Assembly (NCBI GenBank): GCA_030626025.1
Contig: DAOUPT010000011.1
Location: forward strand, 1-64,000
DNA: 64,000 bases
Source of the DNA: Anderseniella sp.
Lineage (GTDB): Bacteria; Pseudomonadota; Alphaproteobacteria; Rhizobiales; Aestuariivirgaceae
Direction of reading: 5' to 3'
The notes beneath the pieces are model-generated. The model saw nothing but the letters and a program-made list of their open reading frames with translations, did not search any database and was not told the DNA's origin. Positions 1 to 9,994 of the stretch are shown here, piece after piece. The translations under genes were made by a program, and so were the position numbers. Position 1 is the stretch's first letter. Each line of letters opens with the position of its first letter.

Positions 1-1376
1 AACTGCTGATTTTACCGCCGATTATCCTCGGCGTGGTGGTCTTCATATATATGAAAGGCCAAAAGCAGGCGCCGCAAATTATTGAGGCGGTGGAAGTTGC
101 CCGTCATGTCAGGGTGATTGAGGCCCAAAAAGTTGCCGTGACACCGCGGGTTCACGGCTTTGGTGCGGTTTCTCCCAGCAAGGAATGGGTGGCGATTGCC
201 CAGATTTCCGGCGAGATTATTAAAGTCCACCCTGATCTGAAAAAGGGGGCGATTATCAAGGCCGGTACAACCATTGTCACCATATCACCGGTCGATTTCG
301 ATCTGGCCATTGCCCAGGCCAACGCCAACATAAGATCAACCGCTGCGAAAATCACCGAGCTTGCCGTAAGCCGCCAAAATACCCAGGCGGTTCTTGATCT
401 TGAAAAGCAAAGCCTGAAAATTCGTGAAGGCGAACTGGCTCGGCAAGAAAAACTGGTCAAAAGCGGCACCGTTTCACGCACCGCATTTGATCGCGAAAGA
501 CGCGATACATTTTCCCAACGCAAAAAGGTTCAGGATCTTGAGAATGCAATGCGCCTCATCCCGACCCAACTGGTGGTACAAAAAGAACAGCAAGAGGTTT
601 TCAAAGCCCAGTTGCAGTCAGCAAAGTTGAATTTGCAACGCACCAAAATCATCTTGCCCTTTGATGCCCGGATTTCAGAAGTTGATGTCGAAGTGGCGCA
701 ATTTGCCCAGACCGGTAAAATACTGGCCAAGGCCGATGGTGTGGCCAGTGCCGAGATTGAAGCGCAGATTCCAATCGGCCGGTTTATGAGCCTGTTAAAA
801 GCAGCTTCCGGTGATCTGCCGGTTGGTGGCATTGACAGCAAATCCCTCACTATGATGATCGACAAGCTTGGTCTTAAGGCATCGATATATTTGAACACCG
901 GCGGCAAGCGGATCAGTTGGAAGGCCCGACTGGCCCGCATCAGTGACATCATCGATCCCAAAACCCGCACCGTCGGCATTATCGCTGTAGTTGACAACGC
1001 TTATTTGCAAGCTGTTCCGGGCGAACGCCCGCCGATGGCCAAGGGCCTGTTTGTTGAAATGGAAATAACCGCCCGGGCGCTCGGCACCCATCTGATTGTA
1101 CCGCGACTGGCCCTCAAGCCCACCGAAACCGGCAACGAAATTTATCTGGTTGGTAAAGACCAGCGTCTGGAAATGCGCCCGGTTGAAACCGGGCTGGTGC
1201 AAGACGATTTTGTCGTCATCACCAAGGGGCTTGAGCAAGGCGATAAAATCGTTGTCTCGGACCTTAGCCCGGCCATCAAGGGAATGTTGCTGGCAACCGA
1301 AACCGATACCGCTCTGACCAGACAAATTATTAAACAGGCAGTCGGGCAGACAAAAGGTGCGGAGCAAAGCAAATGA
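1..1376 (+). CDS. RND efflux periplasmic adaptor subunit (HlyD/AcrA type), 5' truncated by the window edge
   Basis: The reading frame is already open at base 3 and encodes a hydrophobic stretch (LLILPPIILGVVVFIY) just before the first ATG at 51. The true start therefore lies outside the window, and the hydrophobic run is the N-terminal membrane anchor. About 458 codons are visible. A lipoyl/barrel-sandwich half-motif comes first, then a long alanine/glutamine/lysine-rich coiled-coil hairpin (roughly bases 310-650), then beta-barrel and membrane-proximal domains, as in membrane fusion proteins. Such proteins bridge an inner-membrane RND pump to an outer-membrane channel. The stop overlaps the start of the RND permease by four bases (ATGA at 1373), so the two are translationally coupled. 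The substrate cannot be read from the sequence, and no TolC-like gene follows. Confidence 0.92.
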   Translation, partial: LLILPPIILGVVVFIYMKGQKQAPQIIEAVEVARHVRVIEAQKVAVTPRVHGFGAVSPSKEWVAIAQISGEIIKVHPDLKKGAIIKAGTTIVTISPVDFDLAIAQANANIRSTAAKITELAVSRQNTQAVLDLEKQSLKIREGELARQEKLVKSGTVSRTAFDRERRDTFSQRKKVQDLENAMRLIPTQLVVQKEQQEVFKAQLQSAKLNLQRTKIILPFDARISEVDVEVAQFAQTGKILAKADGVASAEIEAQIPIGRFMSLLKAASGDLPVGGIDSKSLTMMIDKLGLKASIYLNTGGKRISWKARLARISDIIDPKTRTVGIIAVVDNAYLQAVPGERPPMAKGLFVEMEITARALGTHLIVPRLALKPTETGNEIYLVGKDQRLEMRPVETGLVQDDFVVITKGLEQGDKIVVSDLSPAIKGMLLATETDTALTRQIIKQAVGQTKGAEQSK

Positions 1377-4300
1377 TCAGGTTTTTTACCGGCCACCCAA
1401 CGGCGGCCAATCTGGTGATGCTGGCCTTTATCGTTCTGGGCCTTTTTGCCGCCCCGACTTTGCAACGCGAAACCTTTCCACGCCTTGAACCTCGCCGGGT
1501 CGAAGTACGGGTGATCTATCCCGGTGCCCGTCCCGAAGATGTCGAAGAGGCTGTCTGCCAGCGCATCGAGGATGCGGTGGATTCGGTCAGTGATGTTCAT
1601 GAGATTTCCTGTGAGGCCAATGAAGGTCTGGCCCGTGCCGTCATTGAGATGGTCGATGGCGCAGACCTTGACCGCTTTACATCGGATATCAAAACTGAAA
1701 TTGAAGCGATTACCGACTTCCCCGAAAAGACCGAAAAACCGGTGATCTCGCAATTGGGCCGGACAGATTTTGTCGGCAATGTGGTTGTCAGTGGACCGGA
1801 CAAAAAGACCGATTTAAAAGTTTATGCCGAATACATAAAAGATGTTCTGCTCGCCGCTGGCGGCATTCCAAAAGTCGATATAACAGGGTTTTCAGATCGT
1901 CAGATCCGCATCGAAGTTTCTGATCTGACCTTACGCCAGTACGGTCTTAATGCCGGAGACATCGCCCGTACCATTCAGCGCCAAAATATTGACTTGCCAT
2001 CGGGCAGTCTGAAAACATCCAACCGGGACTTGCTGGTCCGCTTTGCCGATGAACGCAAAACCGTCAATGAAATTGCCGAACTGGTGGTGGTTTCGTCATC
2101 TGGTGGCGGACAAATCCGGCTGGGCGACATTGCCAAGATCACCGACCGCTTTGAAATTGATGAAGAAACAATTATTTTCAACGGCAAGCAGGCTGCAGTT
2201 CTCAAGATCACCAAAACCGAGCGCGAAGATACCATCAGGGTTGTCGACCGGGTGCGCGAAGTGCTGGCGCTGGAGCGTAAAAAAGCCCCGCCCGGAATTT
2301 CGCTGGTGGTCACCAATGATGTTTCATCCAATGTCCGTGACCGGTTGCGATTGCTGATGACCAATGGCAGTCAGGGCTTGCTGCTGGTATTTTTAACCCT
2401 GTGGCTGTTTTTCGGCTTTCGTTATTCCTTCTGGGTTGCGGCCGGATTGCCGGTATCATTTCTTGGCGCCATCGCCCTGATGTCAGCCATTGGCTATTCA
2501 ATCAATATGCTGACCATGGTCGGCCTGCTGATTGTCATTGGCCTGTTGATGGACGACGCAATTGTTATTGCTGAAAATGTTGCCTCGGAACGAGCCAAGG
2601 GCAAATCTGCCCGTCAGGCAGCCATTGATGGCACCAGCCAGGTTTTACCCAGTGTATTTGCCTCTTTTATCACCACCACCTGCATATTTGGCTCGCTGGC
2701 CTTTCTCAAAGGCGACATCGGCCAGATTTTGAAAGTGGTGCCGGTGGTCATGTTGCTGGTTTTGGTGGTGTCGCTGGTCGAAGCCTTTTTCGTACTGCCA
2801 AATCACCTTTCCCACGCGCTTGCCAAAATTGATGGCAAACAGGGCAAGGTGCAGGAAGTCGTCAATAACTTTGTCAGTATGGTCGGCGAAAAAATTGTTT
2901 TCCCGACCGCCACCCTTGCCGTCAAATGGCGCTATCTGACCATGGGTATTGCCATAGGCACACTGATTATCACCCTTGGGGCAATGGCTGGTGGCTTGTT
3001 GAAATTTGCCCCGTTTCCAGAGCTTGAGGGCGATGTGATGGAGGCCCGCATTTTGTTGCCACAAGGCACCCCGCTCAAACGGACACAGGAAGTAGTGGCA
3101 CGGGTCAATGCCGCCCTTGAAAAGGTCAATAAGGACCTGACACCCAAACAGCCGGGCGGTGCAAAACTGATCGAAAATGTTACCTTCAAATTCAACACCA
3201 ATGTCGATGCCCACGAAACCGGTGCCCACGTGGCAACCATTACCGTTGATCTGCTGCCATCGGAAAAGCGCAACGCTCGCATTGACGACGTCATGGCCGA
3301 CTGGCGGGCAGGTGCCGGCCAGATTGCCGATGTCATTGCCATCAAATTCACCGAAACCACCACCGGTCCCGGCGGTCTGGCCATCGACATCCGCCTCAAC
3401 GGACGCGATCTTGGCCAACTTAAAAAAGCCGCTGTCGAATTATCCGACTGGTTGCGCCAGTACAAGGGTGTCCTCAATGTCATTGATGATTTGCGACCCG
3501 GCAAACCTGAAGTGCGCATTCGTTTGAAAGACGGCGCTTCAAGTCTTGGTGTCGATGCCCGAACCATTGCTGATCAATTGCGCGCTTCATTTTTTGGCTC
3601 AACAGTAAGTGAAATTCAGCGCGGGTCTGAGTCCTTTGAAATTGACGTCCGGCTTGATGCAAAAGACCGCAATTCGCTCGCCGATCTTGACTATTTTACT
3701 GTTCTGACCACAGAGGGAAAGCGAGTGCCGCTGAACGTTGTGGCTGACCTGACGTTTGATCGCGGATTCTCGCGCATTAACCGCGTCAACGGCCTGCGTA
3801 CCGTCACCGTGCAGGGTGATGTGGATGTCAGATATGCCAATGCCGGGGAAATTCTCAACAGGGCAAAAGCTGAGTTTTTTCCTGATCTGCTCAAACGCTA
3901 TCCCGGCATTTCAACCGCCCTGCAAGGCTCCAATAACGATGCAAAGAAGACTCAAAAGTCAATGATTGCCGGTTTTTCCATTGGTCTCATCGGGGTTTTC
4001 CTGCTGTTGTCCTTCCAGTTCCGCTCTTATGTTGAGCCGATTGTGGTGATGCTGATTGTGCCGTTCTCATTTATCGGTGCGGTATGGGGCCATGTGCTGC
4101 TCGGCCTTGATTTCACCATGCCCAGCATGTTGGGCTTTGTGGCGCTGGCCGGTGTGGTGGTCAATGACAGCATCCTGCTGGTCAATTTCATTAAACACCA
4201 TCATGGCACCACAAAATCGGTAATTGAAGCCGCCCCGCTGGCCAGCAAAGCCCGCTTCCGGGCTATCCTTTTGACCTCGCTGACAACAATTGCCGGTTTA

Positions 4301-4459
4301 ACCCCGATGCTGTTTGAAGGCAGCTTGCAAGCCCAAATCCTCATCCCGCTGGTTACCAGTCTGGCCTTTGGCCTGCTGTCAGCCACCGTCCTCGTCCTGT
4401 TCCTTGTCCCGGCCTTTTACTCGATCATCGATGATGCCGGTTTTGCCCGATTGGATTAA
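1373..4459 (+). CDS. RND family efflux transporter permease
   Basis: The 1028-residue product has the normal length of a hydrophobe/amphiphile-efflux RND inner-membrane pump. An N-terminal transmembrane helix follows the start (FFTGHPTAANLVMLAFIVLG). Large periplasmic loops sit between TM1-TM2 and TM7-TM8, and paired acidic residues occur in the proton-relay helix (GLLMDDAIVIAEN). A second conserved helix reads VVNDSILLVNF. It is the partner of the overlapping adaptor gene and runs on proton motive force. The adaptor/pump pair without an adjacent outer-membrane factor is common in alphaproteobacteria, where TolC is encoded elsewhere. Exported compounds are unknown. Confidence 0.95.
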   Translation: MIRFFTGHPTAANLVMLAFIVLGLFAAPTLQRETFPRLEPRRVEVRVIYPGARPEDVEEAVCQRIEDAVDSVSDVHEISCEANEGLARAVIEMVDGADLDRFTSDIKTEIEAITDFPEKTEKPVISQLGRTDFVGNVVVSGPDKKTDLKVYAEYIKDVLLAAGGIPKVDITGFSDRQIRIEVSDLTLRQYGLNAGDIARTIQRQNIDLPSGSLKTSNRDLLVRFADERKTVNEIAELVVVSSSGGGQIRLGDIAKITDRFEIDEETIIFNGKQAAVLKITKTEREDTIRVVDRVREVLALERKKAPPGISLVVTNDVSSNVRDRLRLLMTNGSQGLLLVFLTLWLFFGFRYSFWVAAGLPVSFLGAIALMSAIGYSINMLTMVGLLIVIGLLMDDAIVIAENVASERAKGKSARQAAIDGTSQVLPSVFASFITTTCIFGSLAFLKGDIGQILKVVPVVMLLVLVVSLVEAFFVLPNHLSHALAKIDGKQGKVQEVVNNFVSMVGEKIVFPTATLAVKWRYLTMGIAIGTLIITLGAMAGGLLKFAPFPELEGDVMEARILLPQGTPLKRTQEVVARVNAALEKVNKDLTPKQPGGAKLIENVTFKFNTNVDAHETGAHVATITVDLLPSEKRNARIDDVMADWRAGAGQIADVIAIKFTETTTGPGGLAIDIRLNGRDLGQLKKAAVELSDWLRQYKGVLNVIDDLRPGKPEVRIRLKDGASSLGVDARTIADQLRASFFGSTVSEIQRGSESFEIDVRLDAKDRNSLADLDYFTVLTTEGKRVPLNVVADLTFDRGFSRINRVNGLRTVTVQGDVDVRYANAGEILNRAKAEFFPDLLKRYPGISTALQGSNNDAKKTQKSMIAGFSIGLIGVFLLLSFQFRSYVEPIVVMLIVPFSFIGAVWGHVLLGLDFTMPSMLGFVALAGVVVNDSILLVNFIKHHHGTTKSVIEAAPLASKARFRAILLTSLTTIAGLTPMLFEGSLQAQILIPLVTSLAFGLLSATVLVLFLVPAFYSIIDDAGFARLD

Positions 4460-4558
4460 GGACGCGCGTTATGGTTAAGCATATATTAATCTAGCGTTTT
4501 GGTTGTGCTGCCCGGTCTGGTACTTTTACCGTCCATATAGGATTGGGACCCGGAAGTA

Positions 4559-5305
4559 ATGGGCTTTATTGCAGATATAGACGAGGGCGGGTTTGCCCAT
4601 GAGCGACGCGATGATCATGCTTATGATTTGTCGTTTGAGCTGCGCGGCAGGCTGGCACCATTTCTTGAAGTGACGCTTGGCGCCGGTGAGGGTCTGATTT
4701 GTGACCGTTCATGCGTTCTGCAACATGATTACGGGTTGGCGGTAAAATCATGGCCGGGGTTGGCAGGCAGCCGCTGGCTGGTGGTCAATTCCAGTACCGA
4801 AGCTGAAGCAACCGTCATGCTGACAACCACCGAACCCGGCTTTGCCGGAGCCTTTGAACTGGCTGAATATGGCGGCAAGCTGATATGCCTTGCCGAAAAC
4901 CTGATGGCCAACGGTCCCGGTGTAACCGCCAGTTATTACGCCCGCTTCCAAAAAATGGGGCTGTCGCTGGTTCTGCTTGAGGGCAATGGCTGGGCTTTCT
5001 TGCGCAGTAGAGGCGATGTGTTTAAACACCGCCTGACACCGGGCGAGAAAATCTGCATGCGGGCGCAAAATGTCGCCGCCATCACTGCAACGGTGAATTT
5101 TGAACCAATAACTCCAATCTGCGATACGCCAACCAACAAAGGTCAACCCGAATTCGTCACCCTGACCGGCCCGGGCACCATCTGGATGCAATCCATTTCG
5201 CAGTCGGTCGAACCACGATTACCGGCCCGCACAAAGCTCGAACATATGCCCTTGCGCAAAATGCGCACCGGCGGGCTTGCCTTTTTGAATGGAACCGGCC
5301 CATAA
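4559..5305 (+). CDS. AIM24 / TIGR00266-like family protein
   Basis: The 248-residue soluble protein is rich in beta strands and has the short glycine-turn motifs of the AIM24 (DUF124) family, for example LGAGEGLICDRSCVL, LTGPGTIWMQS and the C-terminal segment LRKMRTGGLAFLNGTGP. Members form a double-psi beta-barrel-like fold. Their biochemical role is not established; the yeast homologue affects mitochondrial inner-membrane organisation. The start at 4559 is preceded by GGAAG at a suitable distance. The gene lies 100 bp after the RND permease and 6 bp before the SDR gene, so it probably belongs to the transcription unit of the pterin genes downstream. Confidence 0.75.
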   Translation: MGFIADIDEGGFAHERRDDHAYDLSFELRGRLAPFLEVTLGAGEGLICDRSCVLQHDYGLAVKSWPGLAGSRWLVVNSSTEAEATVMLTTTEPGFAGAFELAEYGGKLICLAENLMANGPGVTASYYARFQKMGLSLVLLEGNGWAFLRSRGDVFKHRLTPGEKICMRAQNVAAITATVNFEPITPICDTPTNKGQPEFVTLTGPGTIWMQSISQSVEPRLPARTKLEHMPLRKMRTGGLAFLNGTGP

Positions 5306-5311
5306 CGCCTT

Positions 5312-6076
5312 ATGACAAACACAATTAAAACTGCGCTGGTAACCGGTGCCGGCAAACGCATAGGCCGCCAGATCGCCATTGATCTGGCCAAAGATGGTTG
5401 GGCCGTTGCCGTTCATTATGTATCTTCTGATCACGAAGCCCAAGCCGTCGTCGATGAAATCGAAAACGCTGGAGGCACTGCCGTCAAAGTTGAGGGTGAC
5501 CTGAGCCAGGCCGATGCACCCAAACACACCATTGATGAAACCACAAAACTGCTCGGACCGCTCACCCTGCTGGTCAACAATGCCTCACTGTTCGAGCGCG
5601 ATGGTATTGCTGATATGTCTGTCGATAGCTGGGGCCAGCATCTTGATATCAATTTGCGCGCCCCGCTGTTTCTGGCCCAAGCCTTTGCTGCCCAGCTGCC
5701 AAAAGACCAAAAGGGCAATATCGTCAATCTGATTGACCAGCGCGTCTGGCAACTCACCCCGGATTTTTTCTCCTACACGATTTCAAAATCAGCCTTGTGG
5801 ACAGCAACCCAAACCCTGGCCCAGGCCCTGGCACCTAATATCCGCGTCAATGCCATCGGCCCCGGCCCGGCTTTGCCCAGCGCCCGGATGGGCATTTCCG
5901 AGTTCGAAAAGCAATGTAAACTGATGCCGTTGGAAGTTGGCACCAACCCGCGCGAGATTTCGTCGGCTTTGGGCTTTATACTGTCGGCACCGGCAATGAC
6001 GGGACAGATGATTGCATTGGATGGTGGCCAGCATCTGGGGTGGAAAACCCCCGACTTTACCGACGTTTCGGAGTAA
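5312..6076 (+). CDS. SDR family oxidoreductase, FolM-like (dihydromonapterin/dihydrofolate reductase candidate)
   Basis: The 254-residue product is a classical short-chain dehydrogenase. The N-terminal nucleotide motif is TGAGKRIGR (about residues 11-19), the NNAS motif is at about residue 90, and the active-site region has YTISKSAL with the YxxxK pair. The pteridine-reductase branch is suggested by the Arg in GKRIG, which selects NADPH, and by the position four bases before folB. FolM-type enzymes reduce dihydromonapterin or dihydrofolate with NADPH. The usual catalytic Ser before the Tyr is replaced by a segment reading NLIDQRVWQLTP, which is also seen in pteridine-reductase-like SDRs. The exact substrate is an inference from family and neighbour. 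Confidence 0.8.
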   Translation: MTNTIKTALVTGAGKRIGRQIAIDLAKDGWAVAVHYVSSDHEAQAVVDEIENAGGTAVKVEGDLSQADAPKHTIDETTKLLGPLTLLVNNASLFERDGIADMSVDSWGQHLDINLRAPLFLAQAFAAQLPKDQKGNIVNLIDQRVWQLTPDFFSYTISKSALWTATQTLAQALAPNIRVNAIGPGPALPSARMGISEFEKQCKLMPLEVGTNPREISSALGFILSAPAMTGQMIALDGGQHLGWKTPDFTDVSE

Positions 6077-6080
6077 AATT

Positions 6081-6485
6081 ATGAATGACATCAGCAGAAC
6101 AGAAGTTGGCGGCATTGCCAGTAACAAAGACAGCATCCGCCACGTCTTCATCCGCGATTTGCAATTGCGCGCCATGCTCGGGGTTTATGACAGCGAAAAG
6201 CTCGAACCCCAGCAGGTCATCGTCAATGTCGATCTTTCTGTGAAAGAGCACGGCGAGCCCCTTGATGATGACATTCAAAATGTGGTTTCATACGAGCACG
6301 TTGTGAATCATGTTAAAGAGCTGATTGCCGAGGGCCATGTGCATCTGGTTGAAACGCTGGCCGAAATGATTGCCAACGAATGTTTAAAAAATCGCTGGGT
6401 GGTTGCTGTTCGGGTCCGTGTGGAAAAACCCGACATCATTCCCGAAGCTGTCAGTGTTGGTGTGGAGATTGAACGAACCAAGTGA
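6081..6485 (+). CDS. folB: Dihydroneopterin aldolase
   Basis: The 134-residue protein matches FolB. It has the early motif [17 protein letters not shown], the conserved Glu/Lys region around [11 protein letters not shown], and the C-terminal [14 protein letters not shown] segment with the catalytic lysine. FolB converts 7,8-dihydroneopterin to 6-hydroxymethyl-dihydropterin and glycolaldehyde in folate synthesis. The start is set at the ATG at 6081, four bases after the SDR stop. A longer in-frame extension upstream lies inside the SDR gene and lacks family similarity. Placement directly behind the FolM-like reductase suggests coupled tetrahydropterin/folate metabolism. Confidence 0.9.
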   Translation: MNDISRTEVGGIASNKDSIRHVFIRDLQLRAMLGVYDSEKLEPQQVIVNVDLSVKEHGEPLDDDIQNVVSYEHVVNHVKELIAEGHVHLVETLAEMIANECLKNRWVVAVRVRVEKPDIIPEAVSVGVEIERTK

Positions 6486-8379
6486 CATTAATGAGCCTGC
6501 CCAAAACGAGGAACCTGATGTCCCTCGCGGTGTTACGGTTATCCAGTCTTTTGTCAAAACCCTGCCCAACAAGCCGGGCGTTTACCGGATGTATAACCAT
6601 GCCGGTAACGTGCTTTATGTCGGCAAGGCCCGCAGTTTAAAAAACCGCGTCACCAGCTACACCCGTCTTGGCGGCCACACTAACCGCATCGCCGCGATGA
6701 TCGCTGCAACCGTGTCGATGGAGTTTGTCACCACCTCCAGCGAAGCCGAAGCATTGTTGCTCGAAGCCAATTTGATCAAAAAGCTCAAACCCCACTACAA
6801 TGTAATTCTGCGCGACGATAAATCCTTCCCCTATATTCTGATTACTAATGAGCACCAAGCCCCCGAACTGACCAAACACCGCGGCGCCCGCAATCGCAAA
6901 GGGCAATATTTTGGCCCCTTTGCCTCAGCTGGAGCCGTCAACCGCACCATCAACGCCCTGCAAAAAGCCTTCCTGCTGCGCACCTGTTCAGACAGCGCTT
7001 ATGACAATCGCACCCGCCCTTGCCTGTTATTCCAAATCAAGCGCTGCGCTGCTCCGTGTACTGGCGAGATTTCCCTTGAAGGCTACGCCCAACTTGTCCA
7101 TTCAGCCCAGCAATTTCTGGCCGGCAAAAGCTCCAACATCAAGGAACAATTGGCACTGGCCATGGATCAGGCCGCCAGCAACCTTGATTTTGAGCAGGCT
7201 GCCATCTATCGCGACCGCATATCGGCTCTGGCTCAAATTCTGGCCAGTCAGGACATCAACCCCAAAAACGTCCCCGAAGCCGATGTCTTTTCAATTTTCC
7301 AGCAAGGTGGCCAAAACTGTATTCAGGTGTTCTTTTTCCGGGCCGGACAAAACTGGGGCAACCGGGCCTATTTTCCCCGGGCCGACAAGAGTGTCGATGA
7401 ACCCGGCGTACTGGCCTCATTCATTTCGCAATTCTATGACGACCGCCCGATCCCCAAACTGGTGCTGATGTCTCACGATATCGAGGAACGCGAGCTGCTC
7501 GAATTGGCCCTGTCAACCAAAGCTGAACGCAAAATTCATGTCTATGCGCCCAAGCGTGGTGAAAAACGGGCGCTGGTCGATCACGCCATGACCAATGCCC
7601 GCGAAGCCCTGGGCCGCAAAATGGCCAATGTGCAATCACAATCCAAATTGCTTGATGGCATCAAAACCCTGTTTGACCTGCCGCACCAGCCCCGTCGGAT
7701 TGAAGTCTATGACAACTCCCACATACAGGGTTCCCATGCGGTCGGTGGTATGATTGTCGCTGGCGGTGAAGGCTTCATAAAAGCCCAATACCGAAAGTTC
7801 AATATCAAAAGCACAGATATCGAGGCCGGAGATGACTACGGCATGATGCGCGAAGTATTGACCCGGCGCTTTTCGCGACTGGTCAAAGAACACGATGATG
7901 ACCGCGGCGACCAGCAAAGCGATGCTGCCCATTGGCCCGATGTAGTGTTGATTGACGGTGGCCCCGGTCAATTGTCGGTGGTTAAAGAGGTAATGAAAGA
8001 ACTCGGCCTTGATGATATTTTCGTTGCCGGTGTGGCCAAGGGCCCTGATCGTGATGCCGGGCGCGAACATATCTACCTGACCGGCAAAAAACCGTTCATG
8101 CTCGAAAAGCGCGACCCGGTTTTATACTATATCCAGCGCCTGCGCGATGAAGCCCACCGCTTTGCCATTGGCGCCCACCGCACCCGCCGCAAAAAAGCCA
8201 TCGGTTCCAACCCGCTCGATGAAATTGCCGGTATCGGCCCCGGTCGTAAAAAAGCTTTGTTAAGGGCTTTTGGCTCAGCCCGTGAAGTTTCTCGCGCCAG
8301 CGCCAGTGATTTGGCCCAGGTCGACGGGATAAGCCAGTCGATCGCAAAGACTGTTTATGAGCATTTTAATGAGTCCTGA
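6454..8379 (+). CDS. uvrC: Excinuclease ABC subunit C
   Basis: UvrC makes the 3' and 5' incisions in nucleotide excision repair. The N-terminal GIY-YIG nuclease begins at [11 protein letters not shown] and continues through [18 protein letters not shown] motif lies near [14 protein letters not shown], the RNase H-like EndoV domain carries [17 protein letters not shown] and [11 protein letters not shown], and two helix-hairpin-helix motifs close the protein ([15 protein letters not shown]). The start is uncertain. No ATG precedes the GIY-YIG domain, so translation must begin at a GTG (6454 or 6460) or TTG (6469), all inside the end of folB; a still longer frame opens at 6403. The overlap implies cotranscription with folB. 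Confidence 0.95.
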   Translation: MLVWRLNEPSDINEPAQNEEPDVPRGVTVIQSFVKTLPNKPGVYRMYNHAGNVLYVGKARSLKNRVTSYTRLGGHTNRIAAMIAATVSMEFVTTSSEAEALLLEANLIKKLKPHYNVILRDDKSFPYILITNEHQAPELTKHRGARNRKGQYFGPFASAGAVNRTINALQKAFLLRTCSDSAYDNRTRPCLLFQIKRCAAPCTGEISLEGYAQLVHSAQQFLAGKSSNIKEQLALAMDQAASNLDFEQAAIYRDRISALAQILASQDINPKNVPEADVFSIFQQGGQNCIQVFFFRAGQNWGNRAYFPRADKSVDEPGVLASFISQFYDDRPIPKLVLMSHDIEERELLELALSTKAERKIHVYAPKRGEKRALVDHAMTNAREALGRKMANVQSQSKLLDGIKTLFDLPHQPRRIEVYDNSHIQGSHAVGGMIVAGGEGFIKAQYRKFNIKSTDIEAGDDYGMMREVLTRRFSRLVKEHDDDRGDQQSDAAHWPDVVLIDGGPGQLSVVKEVMKELGLDDIFVAGVAKGPDRDAGREHIYLTGKKPFMLEKRDPVLYYIQRLRDEAHRFAIGAHRTRRKKAIGSNPLDEIAGIGPGRKKALLRAFGSAREVSRASASDLAQVDGISQSIAKTVYEHFNES

Positions 8380-8433
8380 ATAAAATAATAAGTAAACTAA
8401 ATTTTTCGCCACCTATTAGTGGATTTAATTTTG

Positions 8434-9048
8434 ATGAGTGATATGAGTATTAACATGCAAGCCCGTCAGCAAAAATTCATTCAGGTCGCGCTCAGTTGGC
8501 CGAACATTCTAACCTACGCCCGTATCGTTGGCGTGCCGGTGGTTTCAGCCTGTCTGCTCTATGGCGGTGACACAGCCCGCTGGATTGCCTTGGCGGTTTT
8601 TATCGTTGCCGCAATTACAGATTTTTTTGATGGCTATCTCGCCCGCCTGTGGTCACAGCAATCATCCCTAGGTCGCATGCTTGACCCGATTGCCGACAAA
8701 CTTCTGGTCGCCGCCATCCTGATTGTGCTGTCTGTCGACAACACCATTCACGGACTGCATGTCTGGGCGGCAATCATCATTTTGTGTCGTGAGATACTTG
8801 TCTCGGGCCTGCGCGAATTTCTCGCCGAACTGCGTGTTTCAGTTCCCGTCACTCAACTGGCCAAATGGAAAACCACCCTCCAGATGGTTGCCTTCGGCTT
8901 CCTGATTGCCGGACCTGCCGGTGACAAAGTCCTACCCTACAATACCGAGATTGGTCTGACCGGTTTATGGATTGCTGCCGTCATTACCCTGTACACCGGC
9001 TACGACTACTTCCGCGTTGGTATTTTGCACCTGGCCAACGAAGAATGA
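8434..9048 (+). CDS. pgsA: CDP-diacylglycerol--glycerol-3-phosphate 3-phosphatidyltransferase
   Basis: The 204-residue membrane protein carries a CDP-alcohol phosphotransferase signature: DFFDGYLARLWSQQSSLGRM followed by LDPIADK. It makes phosphatidylglycerol phosphate, the committed step of phosphatidylglycerol and cardiolipin synthesis. The ATG at 8434 is chosen over an in-frame GTG at 8419; both precede the family-conserved SWPNILTYARI. uvrC-pgsA is a conserved order in many alphaproteobacteria, where moaD and moaE often follow. Here they are missing and a Sel1 gene follows instead. The last 111 bp of this gene recur, diverged, at 9995-10105. Confidence 0.95.
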   Translation: MSDMSINMQARQQKFIQVALSWPNILTYARIVGVPVVSACLLYGGDTARWIALAVFIVAAITDFFDGYLARLWSQQSSLGRMLDPIADKLLVAAILIVLSVDNTIHGLHVWAAIIILCREILVSGLREFLAELRVSVPVTQLAKWKTTLQMVAFGFLIAGPAGDKVLPYNTEIGLTGLWIAAVITLYTGYDYFRVGILHLANEE

Positions 9049-9240
9049 AATTTTAACCTGACCGGGGTTGAGATAACGACGCAATTCTAACCCGCCTCTC
9101 GTTTAGCTTGGATCAGAAACGCAACGGTGCCAATTACTTAGAGGGGCATTTCGTATTCATTCTGAATCCGGATACTCAGGCGTTGCCTTCAAGGCAAATA
9201 TATTTTTCGTTGGTAACTGAGGCATATGCGTAAATAGAAC

Positions 9241-9963
9241 ATGAGTAAAAACACCAGCAAACAAAAAATTAAATCAGCCTTAAATCATTTTAGGCTGGAT
9301 GAAAACAAAGACGCAATTTCTATTCTGGAGACAGATGAGCTAAGTGAAAATGCCGATGCTTTATTACTCTTAGGACAGATATATAACACAACAAGCAAAT
9401 CTGTCGGCGGAGTGAGCCGGAATACATCAAAAGCCAGAAAAAGTTGGCTAAAATCTTTCGAACTTGCCAATATAAAGGCAGCAGGCGAGCTTGCTGAAAT
9501 GTACTATTACGGAGAAGGTGTAAAAGAAAACTACAATAAAGCAGAACATTATTGGCAAGCAGCAGCAGTGGCTGGCGACGAATTGGCCCAATTTAATCTC
9601 GCCAATTATTATTATGATGATCTGAACGAAAAAATTGATGCTGCAATCGAATTATATAAAACATTAATTGAGCGCAACGAGTTTGTCGGAAGTAGTTATT
9701 TAAAGCTGGGAAGAATTTACCACAGAGGTTTGGGGGTAAAGCAAGACCCGAAAGAAGCATATTTTTGGCTGTCTAAAGGAGCAGAAATTGGTCACGGTAA
9801 TTCATGTATGGATTTAGCCTATATGTATTACAGGGGTGAAGGTGTAGAAAAAAATATTGATAAGGCGATCTCATTAGTCGAAATAGCTGGAAAGACAGAG
9901 TGGCTAAAAGATGAAGCGCTGGAAATTGCTGAACTTATAAGAAAAGGAACATTAGTTCATTAA
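9241..9963 (+). CDS. Sel1-repeat protein, AT-rich cargo gene between two pgsA 3' ends
   Basis: The 240-residue protein has at least four Sel1-like (TPR-like) repeats, visible as AAGELAEMYYYGEGVKENYNKA, SYLKLGRIYHRGLGVKQDPK and SCMDLAYMYYRGEGVEKNID. Sel1 repeats form alpha/alpha solenoids that bind partner proteins. There is no signal peptide or membrane segment, so it is probably cytoplasmic. The gene is much more AT-rich than its neighbours, has codon use dominated by AAA/AAT/TTA, and lacks an obvious Shine-Dalgarno before the ATG. It sits alone between pgsA and a duplicated pgsA 3' fragment, so horizontal arrival is likely. The function and partner are unknown. Confidence 0.85.
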   Translation: MSKNTSKQKIKSALNHFRLDENKDAISILETDELSENADALLLLGQIYNTTSKSVGGVSRNTSKARKSWLKSFELANIKAAGELAEMYYYGEGVKENYNKAEHYWQAAAVAGDELAQFNLANYYYDDLNEKIDAAIELYKTLIERNEFVGSSYLKLGRIYHRGLGVKQDPKEAYFWLSKGAEIGHGNSCMDLAYMYYRGEGVEKNIDKAISLVEIAGKTEWLKDEALEIAELIRKGTLVH

Positions 9964-9994
9964 AATTTGGAATCACCTTAATTCGCATAATTTT

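Noticed and set aside
2645-3418. 257-codon minus-strand open frame
   Set aside because: It lies fully inside the RND permease gene, has a composition dominated by shadow codons and shows no family motifs.
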